Below are positions 1-12,955 of a DNA stretch of 64,000 bases, piece after piece. The translations under genes and the position numbers were made by a program. Source of the DNA: Dastarcus helophoroides (Eukaryota > Arthropoda > Insecta > Coleoptera > Bothrideridae). Every line of letters starts with the position of its first letter. Position 1 is the stretch's first letter. The stretch spans positions 20,426,536 to 20,490,535 of the forward strand of contig CM053326.1 of assembly GCA_028583605.1 (NCBI GenBank), in the 5' to 3' direction. The notes under the pieces are model-generated. The model was not told the DNA's origin. It ran no database searches and saw only the letters and a list, made by a program, of their open reading frames with translations.

Positions 1-140
1 AGATACTTTGAAGAGAGATACCCTGATATCTCTCTACAGATGAGAGCTTGGCTATCGAAACGCATTAGACCAACCTTGGTTGGGTTTTTTAAGATTTCTT
101 GGTTTCAGGGGACAAGATTTGTAATTTCAATTTAGGCAGA
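1..140 (+). repeat. Ribozyme-like retroposon, copy A (right half, cut by window edge)
   Basis: Right half of the family described in full at 14834-15069. The stem II/GAAA block (GAGAGC TTG GCTATC GAAA) lies near 43-60 and the conserved tail GGGGACAAGATTTGTA near 108-123. The core is damaged: CTGAAGA reads CTACAGA and one stem II pair is lost, so this copy should not be able to fold into an active ribozyme. The left part lies outside the window. Confidence 0.7.
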
Positions 141-1304
141 CTTTTTTTTATGAACATTGAAAAAAGTTGAAATTTATGCAAAAAGTCAGAATTTCTCGTT
201 TAAAACAGAACTTTAAGGAAAGGTCAATTTCTAAAATGAATTTCTCAAAATTTGTTTTTATTTTTTTATTTTTCTATCGCATCAAAATTTTGTGATTACG
301 AAATTTTTAAAAATTTCTACTAGCTACATTATTTAATTTTTTCTACTCCTTTAAACTTAAAATTTTGTCTTTAGTCGCGATATTTCAAACCACAAATTTT
401 GATTAATGATATTAAAATTGACTATGATTATAAAAAAGTCGAAAGATGGAGAAAAAGTTTAAACTTTGAGGTTGAGAGATTGTAGGACAAAACTCAAAAT
501 TTTGAAAAATAGACCATTAATAGGAAAAATCAGTTCATTAGATTAAATAACTTCCATCTTTAAATATAGTTTAATTTCTTTAAAAAGTTTAGAGAATTTT
601 ACGACGAAGCATTGATTTTTCGTGAATCAAAAGTTTCAATTTTTGTTACATTTAAATTCTAACTCTTTTATCAACTTGGGCGCGAAAAATCAATTTCAAT
701 TCGAATTTCTTAATTTCGATTTTATTTTTGAAATTTTGCGTGCCATTTTACAAAGTTTAAAATATTTTCAGTAAACGTATAATTAAAAAAAATGAACCAA
801 AAATCCGAATTTAAAATCGAAAATTTAAGAAAAGGATCTCAAAGTTATAAAAGAAAAGCGAATTTCGAAGAACACATTTAAAGTAAATTTTCTCTGAATT
901 TTCTTCTTTTAGTTTCGACTTTTTATTATCAGTTTCAGCTTTAAAATCTACAGTTTATTTCGAAAAAAGGTTTCGTCTGTAACCTCGAAACCTTAAGTTG
1001 AATTTCTAAACCTCGACTTCAATATTAAAATATTGACAAAAAATTCTACATTACCAGAAAAAATTAATGTGAAACTTTGATTTAAAGACAAAATTTCTAG
1101 TTGAAAGCTGAAATTTTGAATTAAAGGTCGACGTTTTAGGAATAAAAGGAAAAATTTGTGAAAAAGAAGTCAAGGTTGAGGGAAGCCACATATTTTGAAA
1201 ATGTATCTTTTTTTAAATTGTTTTTCGTTTCTCTTTCGACTGTAGGATTGGAAATGTCCACTTTTAGTGGAGTACCTGGAGCATTAAAAATTTAAAAGCC
1301 TCGG
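141..1304. repeat. Degenerate AT-rich repeat field
   Basis: Runs of A and T broken by short recurring words (TTTCGAC, GTCGAAA, AAATTTTGA). No reading frame, splice-bounded exon or transposon end is visible. It has the same texture as the longer fields further right. Confidence 0.6.
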
Positions 1305-1772
1305 ATTTCAGTAACAGTGAGTGAAATTAAACAAAAATATATGGAATGTGTAGCTAAGAGTGTTTGCAAAAAAAGTTTACCTAATAAAAAATTGTGATCT
1401 TTTTTAACAATAGCAATAATAATAATATTAATAATAATCCGGGAGTTTCAAAATAAGGTGCTCATACTTAAGGAGCATAATCTTCGAGCGATTTTAAGAA
1501 AAAAAGTTTTCATCAACATAGGCGCAAAGCCGCTTTATTTTCAAGTTACAGGGTCTTGAAAATAAGGAAAAAAATTGGTTTTTCCTTAAATACTATGAAA
1601 CCTCTTGAAATATTTTTTTTAAATTTTGGTAGCTACCAACTAGACACAAGGACGTATTTTTTGCTGGAAATTATTTTGCTATTCTTCCATCAGAGGCGTC
1701 CATGCTAATATGTCATCGAATATTCTTAACGAAAAAAATGGTGCGTCACTGCTTTTTTTCAAATTAAGTACT
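1305..1772 (+). repeat. Inverted repeat block A (left copy)
   Basis: This block is the reverse complement, with many substitutions and small indels, of 5394-5862. Landmarks shared on opposite strands include the AT trinucleotide run (near 1412-1440 and 5728-5760) and a GGGTCTTGAAAAT stretch (near 1551 and 5610). It lies just left of the larger arm 1773-4550, but its partner is displaced to the middle of the structure. No coding capacity is seen. Confidence 0.75.
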
Positions 1773-4550
1773 GTGGTGAGTCGAGTTCTACTAAACTGTT
1801 CTATTTCCTCGTTTGTTTTATTTAATTGAATTTTATTCAATTTTTTTCTTGGAAATATTAAATCTACAAATACTGTATTATAAAAATTCTTTGTAACATA
1901 CCGTTTTGAGTGAGAAACAAATTTCTTAGCAGTTCACAAATTAGATAAGGGTTATTTGTTAGACCTGGTTTGTTTAAAAAAAAATGATTTAAGCACACAT
2001 AAATACGGATATCTGAGTAAATAAACATGTTACTTTTTAAGGACTGCTGAAAGTCCGATATCATAAATTAGGGCACTAAAATTGTTAAGTGTCAATAACG
2101 TAGCAAATCTATCGGCAAGACCATGTGGTGGTAGACTTGAGGAATTTGACGTTCAAAAAACGCCCTTATAAACACGTACAATTGTAAGTTATTTAAATTT
2201 CAATTATCGAAGTAAAACTTGCAAGATAAAAGGACGACATTATTCAAAAGGGTTTGCAGTTTGATTTGCACTTTAAGAATCCTTTTCAAAATTTATTTAA
2301 GGGTTAATTTGGTGTAGAAATATTTAAATTAGTAGCAATTCTGCATCCCCATGCCCCCTAGCAAGATGCAGAGGATATCTTTCGGTCCGTACAAATTAAG
2401 GGTAGGGGAAGAAGAAGATAAAACACCCAAAAAAAAACCAACTTTAAAGTAGTCAAATACTGAACTTCGATAAAACTAGTTTAAAAAAAATTATGGTCAA
2501 CCCCCGGACTTGTGAAAACGAGTACGAAATGCGGGAGTTTTAAAAAATGCTTTGGTTTGTGCTAATTAACGTAAATGAACACACAAAAAAAACAATTTCT
2601 GTTCAACGTGAAGTTCTTGTGCCATTTGTGTGATGTTTGCTACGGAAAAAAAATAGGCAAGTAAATTTAAATTGTCTAATGATTTTGTTTGATGGTTTTT
2701 CGCTCTTATATGATTTAATTAACTTTTCCTAAAATTTGAGAAAATACTTGTTCCTAACTTTGAGTAATATGGGATTGGGGGGCGTAAAAAAAGAGAAAGG
2801 AATTTAAAATTCCGCAACAAACGCGAATGAATGAGAAAGTCGTTGTTAGAAAATTATTATAGGGCCAAGAACCCTACAGCTGACTGGTGCAACTATCAAT
2901 GTGGAAAAAAAAGGAAACAAAGATAAAACAAAAATAGACAGACAAGAAAAAGAAAAGGATATAAAGCGCATTCGCTTCATACAAACATTTTCATTTCCTT
3001 AAGGTCGATTTTAGTGTTCTGCTGTTGGAAGCTGAGTTTCCAGGGGTTCCAAAATAATTTATACCCATCATCACAAAGGTCCAGTAATTGGCAGCAGACA
3101 CATATATTTGGGGTTTTACTGATGATGTTCTGCAAGTTTTAGAAACGTGGGCATTGTACACCTTAACATCCTAGAAGCATAAGCCACAATGAGCTCTTAC
3201 CTAGTTCTTCTTTTGGTGTATTCACCTAGTGCTACCTCATTCGCAGATTCTCCTTCGTAGGTGGCTTGAATCCCAAAAATATAGGACAAGACAACCTGGC
3301 CCAAAGAGAGCCTTATAGATCTGTTGACAAATGGGCAGTACTAACGTAGGTGAACGAGTAGTATCAGCATCAGCTCTCGTTAGGAAGATGTTTTGATAAA
3401 AGAAATGAGAACTTCTTGCCAGTTTCTAACTTTAATTTCAATGTTTTGTGCTAAGTCAAGCTTAGTCACTTTCTAAGCCAGAAAAACGCCACTTCTATGA
3501 GAACAGTAGCCGTAGAAGTAGATGTAGTGTTAGAAGGGAAAAATTCTGCTCAGAAAGTTTCTACGAAATGTGAACAATATTTCTAGTCTATTTTATGACA
3601 CTGGTTTGAGTTCGAGTGATTGAGTAAAATAGTTTGAGAACTTCTGTGTACAAACTAAAAGAGTTCCCAGAAGACAAGGATTCTATAATGCACAGACCAA
3701 TAGGTCTCTCCTAGAGAGCAACCGCTTCGCTAGGTGGCAGTGTTTCAACTGTTGGTAGTTCAGCTACCTATGATTCACTATACACGCCTGGAGGGCTGCA
3801 TGAATTTGTAGTCTAGGTTGCATTCTTCTTGCATACGACATTGTTGGCGATGGCCATAGTTTCTCTATGGACCAATAGGTATTAAGAGTCACTCGCTTGA
3901 CGTCTGTGAATGTTTTAGTACTTACTTGTCGGAACATTTATTAGCATTCGAGTAGGATATACCAAACTGACGAGATCTAACAAGATCGAAACCAGTATTT
4001 GGTTTCTAAACTTTGAATCTAATTGGTCTGTGCATTATAGAATCCTTGTTTCCTGGAACTCTCCTAGAGAGTAACCGCTTCGCTAGGTGGCAGTGTTTCA
4101 ACTGTTGGTAGTCCAGCTACCTATGATTCCACTATACACGCCTGGAGGGAGGACTGCATGAATTTGTAGTCTAGGTTTGCATTCTTCTTGCATACGAAAT
4201 TTAAACAAGTTGAAACAAACGGGTTCACTTTTATTTTGTTGTGTTATGTTTAAGAACACTTGAAAATCACAAACTTGAAATTTTGTTGATTTATTTTTTT
4301 GACCTATTGTAATAATATTTTCAGGTCAATTGTTGTTTAAATTTGATAACACTTCCCTGTCGACTCTACGAGCTGAGGTTACAATTTATTAGAATTAAAT
4401 TAATTTAAACACAACGTAGATAAATTGGGTACGAAAATCGAAGGTAAATTATTCTTCGAACTTCTTTGAAAGATGAGCCAAATTCGACAATTTTGAAGAA
4501 CTACATACAATCACTGGTTATGGTTGCTAAACACAGTACCAATTTCATAA
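1773..4550 (+). repeat. Left arm of large inverted repeat (blocks B-D)
   Basis: Pairs in reverse with 5970-8738. The outermost match is a GTGAGTCGAGTTCTACTAAA word at 1775-1794 against 8715-8734. Further pairs: 2100-2300 with 8220-8430, 2600-3000 with 7540-7920, 3000-3350 with 7170-7510, 3400-3655 with 6575-7090 (interrupted), and 4200-4550 with 5970-6330. The arm carries an insertion of other repeats at about 3664-4198. I see no transposase or other frame, so the element class is unknown. It may be a foldback element or an inverted segmental duplication. Confidence 0.8.
3664..4198 (+). repeat. Insertion in left arm: two copies of a 130-bp repeat plus foldback fragments
   Basis: A 130-bp unit beginning AGAGAGCAACCGCTTCGCTA occurs at about 3714-3838 and, slightly diverged, at 4070-4197. 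A third copy lies at 26222-26351. The first copy is preceded by the left end of a foldback MITE (GCACAGACCAATAGG, near 3690). The second is preceded by its right part (3935-4045, ending GGTCTGTGCATTA). The same foldback sits intact beside the third copy. Each unit contains a small hairpin (GTAG TTCA GCTAC). The right arm of the large inverted repeat lacks this block, so it arrived after the arms formed or was lost from one arm. Confidence 0.7.
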
Positions 4551-5393
4551 ACAACCTTTATTTTTTGGTAAAAGTAGTAGGGTAAGGTACACCTAGTGGA
4601 GTAAGATAGCTTAAATTGAACCCCTTAAATTTTTCTAAAAATTTAAGAAAACAGAAAAAGTTTTGCGGTTCAATTTAGGAGGCGGTTTATTTTGGGCTAC
4701 CAAACCCTATATTGCAGCTCCACATGCCCTTTGCTTCCCCCCCCCCATGTTTACTGCCACCAAGGGGTACAATTTAGGAAGTGAAACAGTTTGGGCTATC
4801 TTACCCAAATTCTTAAACTCTTCTATCTGTATAAAAGAGCTAAATTAAAATGCTACGCCACTGACTTTTTTAAAAATAAGCATCAATTGTATAAACATCT
4901 TTCACTTATTGGTAAAAATGCCCCCTCAACTTTTTTTTGTTGTTTCGATTAACATATCTTTGAATCCTTTTAATTTAAAAAAATCGCGCCACTGTTTTTT
5001 TTATTCAAAATAAAAGTGGCTTTAAGTAAGACTGTTTATTTTTAGTAAAAAGTCCTCCCTAACTTTTTTCACCCGACCAACGGTTTCCAAGTAAAAAAAT
5101 TAAATGCATTTCTTTGCATTTCGATGGGCGTTTTATATTCTTTTCTACAAATTTAATGCCTTGTTTTAAGACAACTTTGTTATTTAGTGTTTCTTTATGA
5201 AAATGTATGTTAATATGTAAGTTGGATTTATATATTTTTGCGATATAACTATTTTTAATAATTAATAAACCCATGCTACGAAATAAGTAAACATAGTTTT
5301 TAAAGTTAAATAATTGTTTTAACCGTAAACCGTTCATCAGACGAAAAAAATTCTAGGAAGCATTTTTACTAAGAAATAGAGGTTGTTTATTAA
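4551..5393. repeat. Spacer between the arms, with short direct repeats
   Basis: A segment around 4575-4805 has imperfect inverted ends that share GTAAGATAGC, suggesting a small non-autonomous insertion. Two imperfect direct repeats (about 4852-4945 and 4978-5075) share a GCCACTG motif followed by T-rich DNA and a TAAAAA..CCTC..AACTTTTTT tail. A run of ten C lies at 4737-4746. No convincing coding frame was found. Confidence 0.4.
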
Positions 5394-5862
5394 ATTGGTA
5401 CTTAGTTTGTAAAAAAGCAGTAACGTACCAGTTTTTTTGTTAAGAATACTCAAAGGCAAATTAGCATGAACACCACTGATGGAAGAAAAGCAAATATTTT
5501 TGCAGCAAAAAGTGCGTCTTTAATCCTAGTTAGCAACTATTAAAATTTGAAAAAAATATTTCGAGTGGTTTCATAGTATTTAAGGAAAAATCAAATTTTT
5601 TATTAATTTTCAAGACCCTGTAACTTAAAAATAAAACAGTTCCAGGCCTATGTTGATAAAAATTTTTTTTCTTAAAATCGCTGAAAGATTATGGTTCTTA
5701 AGTATGAGCATTTTATTTTGAAACACCCGGATTATTATTATTATTATTATTATTTTTAATAAAGATCACAATTTTTTAATAGGTAAACTTTTTTACAAAT
5801 ATTGTTAGCTAAACATTCCATATATTTTTATTTAATTTCACTCACTGTAACTGAAGTCGTAG
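5394..5862 (-). repeat. Inverted repeat block A' (displaced partner)
   Basis: Reverse complement of 1305-1772. In a simple inverted repeat it would lie outside 8738. Here it lies inside, next to the inner end of the right arm, giving the order A-B-C-D, spacer, A'-D'-C'-B'. Confidence 0.75.
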
Positions 5863-8738
5863 GTCAAAACCCTTAGACACTCCACTATTTCGAATTGTTC
5901 GATGACTCACATTTCATGTTTTTGAAATTTGGACTTTTTGACAGAATCAACAAAAACAGGATGGATCTTAAGTAATGGTACTGTGATGAGCAGCCGTTTG
6001 TGACCATAACCAGTGATTGTATATAGTTTTTCAAAATTGTCGAATTTTGCTCATCTTTAAAATTTTCGAGGAATAATTTACCTTCGATTTTCGGACCCAA
6101 TTTGTCTACGTTGTGTTTAAAATTATTTTATTCCAATAAATTGTAACCCCAGCTCGTAGAGTCGACAGGGAAGTGTTATCAAATTTTAACAACAATTGAC
6201 CTCAACGTTTTATTACAATAGGTCAACAAATAAATCAACAAAATATCAAGTTTGCGATTTTCAAGTGTTCTTAAACATAATACAACAAAATAAAGTGAAC
6301 CTGTTTGTTTCAACTTGTTTAAATTTGCTGAAAACAGATCTGAGAGAAATATTTCTTTAGAAAATTAAGAGAATTCATTAAGCACAAGTAATCTGACATT
6401 CTTTGTTTAACTCTTCCGCTCATATATAGTAGGTCAGTTATTAATTTCCCAAAGTTTATCTTAACCCTAATAAGTGCAATGCTTTCCCCAGCTGAGCCAT
6501 TTAGTTTGTACTCAAAGGTTTTCAAACCAAATGCAGCTAACTTTGTACCTGATTATCGGTGGGTGTTCGCTGGATAGTTTGTGTACAGAGGTTCTCAAAC
6601 TATTTTCAGGTGTCTATTTTATTCCCCAATTCTTTTGTGTTTTTGTCGCTTCTATATTCAAGCATACTTCACATAGCATACAGTTTCCTGCTGAAAGCTT
6701 TGAGCTAACAATATCCAAAGGATAATGCTACGAGAAAATGGAGCTCAAGCTTGGAAATGAAGTTGTGATTTATCGTAATAAATCAAATTTATCAATGTTG
6801 ATTCAATCTTACAGATCTCTCGTTCTCTCACTCTTTCTTTCTTTCCTTTGTTAACTTGTTCCTTTGTTTGTTTTTCTGTTTTTTCTCATACCAAACTCAA
6901 TCATTCGAACTCAAACCAGTGTCATAAAATATACTAGAAATATTGTTCAGATTTCGTAGAAACTTTCTGAGCAGAATTTTCCCTTTTAACACTACATCTA
7001 CTTCTACGGCTACTGTTCTCATAGAAGTGCCGTTTTTCTGGCTTAGAAAGTGGCTAAGCTTGACTTAGCACAAAACATTGAAATTAAAGTTAGAAACTGG
7101 CAATAAGTTCTCATTTCTTTCATCAAACATTTCCCTAACGAGAGCTGATGCTGATACTGCTCGTTCACCTACGTTAGTACTCCCCATTTGTCAACAGATC
7201 TATAAGGCTCTCTTTGGGCCAGGTTGTCTTGTCCTATATTTTTGGGATTCAAGCAACATACGAAGGAGAATCTGCGAATGAGGTAGCACTAGGTGAATAC
7301 ACCAAAAAAAGAACTAGGTAAGAGCTCAGTGTGGCTTATGCTTCTAGGATGTTAAGGTGTACAATGCCCACGTTTCTAGGACTTACAGAACATCATCAGT
7401 AAAACCTCAAATATATGTGTCTGCTGCCAGTTACCGGACCTTAGTGGTGATGGTATAAATTATATTATTTTGGAACCCCTGGAAACTCAGCTTCCAACAG
7501 CAGGACACTAACATCGACCTTAAGGAATTGAAAATATTTGTATGAAGCGAATGCGCTTTATTTCCTTTTCGTTTTCTTGTCTTTGTATTTTTTATTTTGT
7601 TTTATTTTTGTTTCCTTTTTTTGAAACTGAGACCGGTAGTTGCACCAGTCAGTGGTAGGGTTCTTGGCCCTATAATAATTTTCTAACAACGACTTTCTCA
7701 TTCATTCGGTGTGTTGTGGAAGTTTTAAATTCCTTTCTCTTTTTTGTGTACGCCCCCCAACTCCATATTAATCAAAATTAGGAACAAGTATTTTCTCAAA
7801 TTTTAGGAAAAGTTAATTAAATCATATAAGAGCGAAAAAACTATCAAATAAAATTATCGGACAATTTAAAATTTACTCGCCTACTTATTTCGTAGCAAAC
7901 ATCACATAAATGGCACTAGAACGTCACGTTGAACAGAAATTGTTTTTTTTTTTTTGTTCATTCTCGTTAATTAGCACAAACAGAAGCAGTTTTTTTTAAA
8001 ACTCCCGTATTTCGTACTCGTTTTTATAAGTCCGGAAGTTGACCATAATTTCTAAACAAATTTCATCGAAGTTCAGTATTTGACTACCTTGAAATTGGTC
8101 TTTGGTGTTTTATCTTTTTATTCCCCTACCCCTAACTTCTGGGGACTGAAAGACATCCTCTGCATCTCGCTAGAGGGCATGAGGATGCAGAATTTCTGCT
8201 AATTTAAATATTTCTAATCCAGATTAACCCTTAAATAAATTTTGAAAAGGATTCTTAAAGTGCATATCAAACTGCAAACCCCTTTTGAATAATGTCGTCC
8301 CTTTATCTTGCAAATTTTACTTTGATAACTGAAATTTAAATAACTTACAATTGTACGTGTGTATAAGGGCGTTTTTTGAACGTCAAATTCCTCCAGTCTA
8401 CCACCACATGGTATTGCCGAGAGATTTGCTACGGTCTCCGTTATTGACACTTACCCTTATTTATTACTTTACTTTTCAGCGGTCCTTCAAAACTATCATG
8501 TTATTTTACTCAGTTTAGGTATCTGTGCTTGAAACAAACCAGGCCTAACAAATAACCCTTATCTAATTTGTGAACGCTAAGAAATCTGTTTCTCACGCAA
8601 AACGTTATGTTACAAAGAATTTTTATAATACAGTATTTGTAGATTTAATATTTCCAAGAAAATATTGAATAAAATTCAATTAAATAAAACAAACGAGGAA
8701 ATAGAACAGTTTAGTAGAACTCGACTCACCACAGTACT
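5863..8738 (-). repeat. Right arm of large inverted repeat (D'-C'-B')
   Basis: About 5970-8738 is the reverse complement of 1773-4550. Sequences at about 6335-6570 and 6612-6885 have no partner in the left arm and look like insertions here or deletions there. The 5957-5983 end resembles the transposon terminus seen at 27214 (CAGGATGGA..TAAGTAATGGTAC), so a mariner-type end may lie at the inner junction. No open frame longer than about 90 codons occurs, and none resembles a transposase. Confidence 0.75.
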
Positions 8739-9700
8739 TATAGCAAGAGTGAATTAGCCATTTTTCAACTTTATTGCCAAAATTGTATGCCTTTCGTATA
8801 TACATGTATTCCCTAAAATTTCGTCGTTACCATGAAATTCCTTCGTTTTCTCTCGAAACTTGAATTTTTAACCGAAATTTTCCCTTTTTCCGTGAAATTC
8901 GAAGTACTGACATTTTTTTAAATAAATTTGGAGCAAACAAAAAATTTTGCCTCTTACTTCCTGTTGGCTTCAAATTTTAGAAATTTTTCGATCAAATCGA
9001 ATGAATGAAACTAAATTTAAATTTGAAATTGTTTCCAAAAACTTAGTTTTTTTCGAAATTCCGTCCTAAGATTTCCATCATTTTTTTCTAAAGTTTTGAT
9101 TGTAATCTGAAAACCTTTAGAGGCATCGAGAAATTTAAACTTTTTCAAAAGGTTATTTTTTTTGGTTTGAAAATTTTAATCCAAATTTTGATTTTGTCTA
9201 GACAAATAGAGAGACACTTCGAAATTTAAACTAAAGCTTTGAACAAAAGTTACAAATTTCGGTTTTTTCTCAAATTTTTGAGTATGGTAAAATTAGATAT
9301 TTTTACAGCTTTTCCTAAAGTTTCGACTTCAAGCTTGATATTTTCTTTATTCCGATTATCCCCTAAATTTTGATTTTACAGTGAAATTTCTCATTATTCC
9401 CTCAACATCTCAACTTTATCAAAAATTGGACTTTAAACCCAAAATTTTGATTTTTTTCGAAATTTGTAGGTTTAACTCAAGTTAATGTTTACAAATTCCA
9501 ATTACGACCTTTTTTTTCTCAAAATTTGAGTTTCAATTTAAAAGGTTTGTTGTTTTTCCTTCTCACTTTTAAATTCCGAATTGTAAGTGGAAACGTGACA
9601 TTTCTATTTTTTTTCCTGGATTAATGCCCATATTTCGCTTTTGTCGTTATTATGAATATTGACATCTAGGGCGAATGTAAATTCGGAAGAGGAACACTTT
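8739..9700. repeat. Degenerate AT-rich repeat field
   Basis: AAATTT-rich low-complexity DNA with scattered TTTCGACTT and TTTTGA words. No gene or transposon end recognised. Confidence 0.6.
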
Positions 9701-11700
9701 TTACTTTTTTGTTATGTAAAAAAGTTGTATTTTTTAATTTCATTTGCTGGATAATGAATACTCGTACATTTTCGTATCAGTGCAATCACGGCTTCCTAAT
9801 GTAACATGGATACTTTCTAGCAATAAGTGGAATTAAATCAATATCAAATCAATCATTCATATCATTATAACTATGTATTCAGAATTAATGTAGAATATAA
9901 CGCTACATACTCTAAGGGTAGACTTTAGAGAAATCGATGTGTTCGGTCTACTGAACGTAACGAAAACACTTTTTTCTCGACTTCTTACCTTCTAATGCGG
10001 CCGAATGCTAAATTTATGTGAAACGTTGGCTATAATTAAGGCTGAAAATTGGAGGTGTGTCGTAATAACTGTCGAGATTGACAGATAAATATAACGCTGT
10101 TGATTGATAATAAGCACAAAAAGACATGTCATTAGCCAATACCTAGTTAATAATTCAAGTAACCTAAACAAACAATCGTTTTCGTAACGAAGGTATAAAC
10201 ATGTGAAACATTGTCAAAGTCCTTAAAAAGTGGATATAGGTCAGGACACTGGAGAGAAGGGTGTTATTATAATTGACCGAATATCAACTGAAAAGAAATT
10301 GCAGATGACACGCCATGAATAGGGAAGCGTTCATCGCTTATTCATTCCTTTGGGCAATTGTAAATGATTAATTTATGAGGGAAATGAGAAGTGTTGGGAA
10401 ATAAAAAATGCCTCAAATTTGTCATACATTTCAATATTAATGCGGTGGTTCCCAAGGAACGTATTCTAAAACGTTTAACTGTCGATTCTTTCCGAAATTT
10501 AAATCCCCGAGGGCAACATTTAAACAAGGACCGTCTTGATACCAAATTGAAAAACGTAAAATATAGACTTAAGCTAAGGGTTTCCAAACTTTCCCAGCGG
10601 TGGAACCTTTCGCACATCGTGAAATTTTAATAGAATATCTTGTTCTTTTCCGTCGTAGTCGAAATTCTGAGAACAAAATTATTCGTATTTTGGAGATTCG
10701 ATAATTAGAAAAAAATTAGATATTTGGAATTTTCTCTTCCCTCGTTTCTTATAAAACTTATAAAAAAATTTGCTAAATTTCCGAGTTGAAAATGTTTAAC
10801 TATGTGATAACGAAGGCTTCCACAACCAGTCAGTACATGATATACTTCTTCCGGGATTGGACCGTGTCAAAGAACTACTAAAAGTGTTCGACGTTACACA
10901 ACAATAAATGAAAATTACAATTACAATACTATTTCTTTGTAATTTTTACAAACACTATATTTTGTCAAAACTTCGAGGCTAAGGCAAATTTCTGTTTAAC
11001 TATGATTTAAAATTCAAGCTAAAATGTTGATAAAAAATTTTAATTTCGAGAAAAATGTGGAAATTTGAAAAAAATAAAAATCTCGAATTGTTCAGTTAAC
11101 CCAAAACCAAAAATCAAGCAATCTGAGAATATATTCGTTAATTTAAAGAAATAATAGTTTATAAATTGATTTTAAAGAATCAATAATCTAGTACATTTTT
11201 AAACCTCACAACAACTGGTATTACGTTTGTTGAAATGCGAACGCTACCGACAATGGTCTACTTTGTGGTTTACATCAAAATGTTCACTTCAAATAAAGTC
11301 AACATCTAAAAGAAACTTATGAGAAAAAATCTCAATTAAAAATGTTCTTTTCGATGTAATTAGCCGCTTAATTCGCCGGTAAAATTAAAGAAAATTCGGA
11401 TGCAAACCGATTTCATCTACGTGCATCCCTATTAGGATAAAAAGAAGTTAATTACATGGCTTAGTAAATTAAATACAAAGCCAACGAATCGCAAAAGAAC
11501 AATTTTAAAAATTAAAACATTTTTCTTCGAGTCGAGAAAAGTAATTTTCTCGACAATCTCAGGTTAATCTTTTAGTGGAATAACTCCTCGCAATTTTTTA
11601 TGCATTTACGGTCTCGACCTACTTTCTGGGCTGCTCAAGATGGTCTACATATTGTGAAAAATTACCTTTAATTTATCACCAGAATAGACCGTCGAGTGTA
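9701..11700. other. Mostly single-copy, probably intronic sequence
   Basis: Base composition is more balanced than in the flanking fields and I see no internal duplication. Around 10440-10640 both strands are open for 79-91 codons, which reflects a lack of stops rather than a gene. Direction-less inverted motifs near 10443 (GGTGGTTCCCAAGG) and 10600 (CCAGCGGTGGAACC) might be ends of a small hAT-type remnant, but I could not find target duplications. Confidence 0.4.
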
Positions 11701-11856
11701 TTGTATGCAGATAACGCGCCTTTATTGGAGCTGTATTAGGATATTGAGCAGAGAGTTTGATTAATGATGGCCCATTGTGGGACAAATGCGCCATAAAATT
11801 TCAAGGTGTTCAGCTTCTTACGTAACAGATTGAACTTTCGCGATTTCTTGTCGCAG
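11701..11856 (+). other. Possible 5' leader exon ending in a perfect splice donor
   Basis: A textbook donor, CGCAG|GTAAGTC, occurs at 11856/11857 at the end of a less AT-rich stretch. The first recognised channel exon (23382) starts with a good acceptor and carries the probable start codon, so at least one non-coding exon is expected upstream. This site could be its 3' end. The 5' limit and the promoter are not visible to me. A chance donor is equally possible. Confidence 0.25.
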
Positions 11857-11903
11857 GTAAGTCAAATTGTTGGAAAATTAGGGCCTACGAAACATTTTTT
11901 TGA

Positions 11904-12260
11904 TCAGATTTGTAGAAGGATCGACCCATTGTCAGATTTAGGGTTTGCATGAAGGGATGCAAGCCATATTTTTTCAACCAAAGCAAGGTTTCTTAACCTG
12001 GAGCCCATGGAACTTGAGGGGTCCGTATCATGAGTGCTGGGGGTCCATGGTTTTTTTAAGTTCAATCCACTCGAAAAAGGCAACCCCATTATGCCTTCAG
12101 GCACCGCGAGTATAATGCGGAGACAAGGATAGATGGCCTTCTTAAACAAGGATAGGTTGTAATTTTTGGGGAAAATTTCCTTCGGTAACGAATTCCAGAG
12201 CTTGGAAGTTCTATAGTTAAAAGAGTCTCCAAAGACAGAAGTCCTCACTGTGTCAAGCTG
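11904..12260 (-). pseudogene. Fragment of a non-LTR retrotransposon (C-terminal end of reverse transcriptase polyprotein)
   Basis: Read on the - strand, the frame starting near 12248 gives RTSVFGDSFNYRTSKLWNSL followed by a PKEIFP..YNLSLFK block. Family knowledge: this resembles the conserved tail after the reverse transcriptase domain of jockey/CR1-type LINEs (RT-FGNSF..R..LWNSLP..FP..YN...FK). Upstream, around 12250-12370, Cys- and Arg-rich codons continue in shifted frames, so the copy is 5'-truncated and frameshifted. Nothing of the RT catalytic core or endonuclease is present. A second fragment of the same region lies at 36690-36880 in the same orientation. Confidence 0.7.
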
Positions 12261-12539
12261 GACCGCACAGGAATTTGCTGTATCCTACTGAAGCACCTGG
12301 AACCGTTCGGACAATTGATAAGCCTCTGGTGCATTTTACGATCGTACGACCTACAATCCGGGCAATAAGCCAGGAAAAAGGCTAAAATAGATAAAAATAA
12401 TATAGTAAGTTAGATTTTCAAAATTCTCTCTGCATTCGATTTCTGATGACCCAAGGATTAGTCACTGATACTAAGACGAAATCGCTCGACCCTCCTTCAC
12501 CTTTTAATCTTGAAAACAATCTTCCAAATGGGGCGTTTG

Positions 12540-12955
12540 TGGCTGGTTTCTCCGGAAAACTCATTGCTTGTATGTAGTAAAATTTGGTGTTTTCTGGGTC
12601 GCTGATTAGGAATGTAAGATCTGTTTTTCCAAAAAACTCATTTCCCGATCGGATAATAATGAACATTTTTTAATATACTAGTGGGCTTGTTGGGGTTTTG
12701 AGACAATATGCTCAAGCATTTTTCGAAATTGTGTTTCAGGGATTTTTTCGGATCACTGATCAAGAAAATTCCCCATTTTAAGTATTTTGAGACAATGTAG
12801 TAAAATTTTTACTCGAAACGGTATCTTAGCGGTTTTCGGGGTCGCTGATTAAAATTCTGAGGTCTGTTTTTTCGAAAAACTCATTTTCCGGTCGGAAAAT
12901 CAAAAAAATTTGTCAATTTAGGTGTTTTAAGGCAATGTATTAAAATTTTTTATAT
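12540..12955. repeat. Tandem repeat of GGGTCGCTGATT type
   Basis: A segment beginning GGGTCGCTGATTA and continuing through a CTGTTTTT(C) and CAAAAAACTCATTTCC(C/G) block occurs at about 12597-12660 and again at 12839-12900, a spacing near 242 bp. A related half-unit (GGATCACTGATCAAG) lies at 12750. Each unit ends with a (C/G)GGATAAT- or CGGAAAAT-type motif and GAGACAAT/GGCAATGTA words. It is probably part of an interspersed satellite-like family. Confidence 0.6.

Noticed and set aside
10342..10630. Open frames on both strands
   Set aside because: No domain, no splice sites or codon bias; probably a small transposon remnant or stop-poor sequence.
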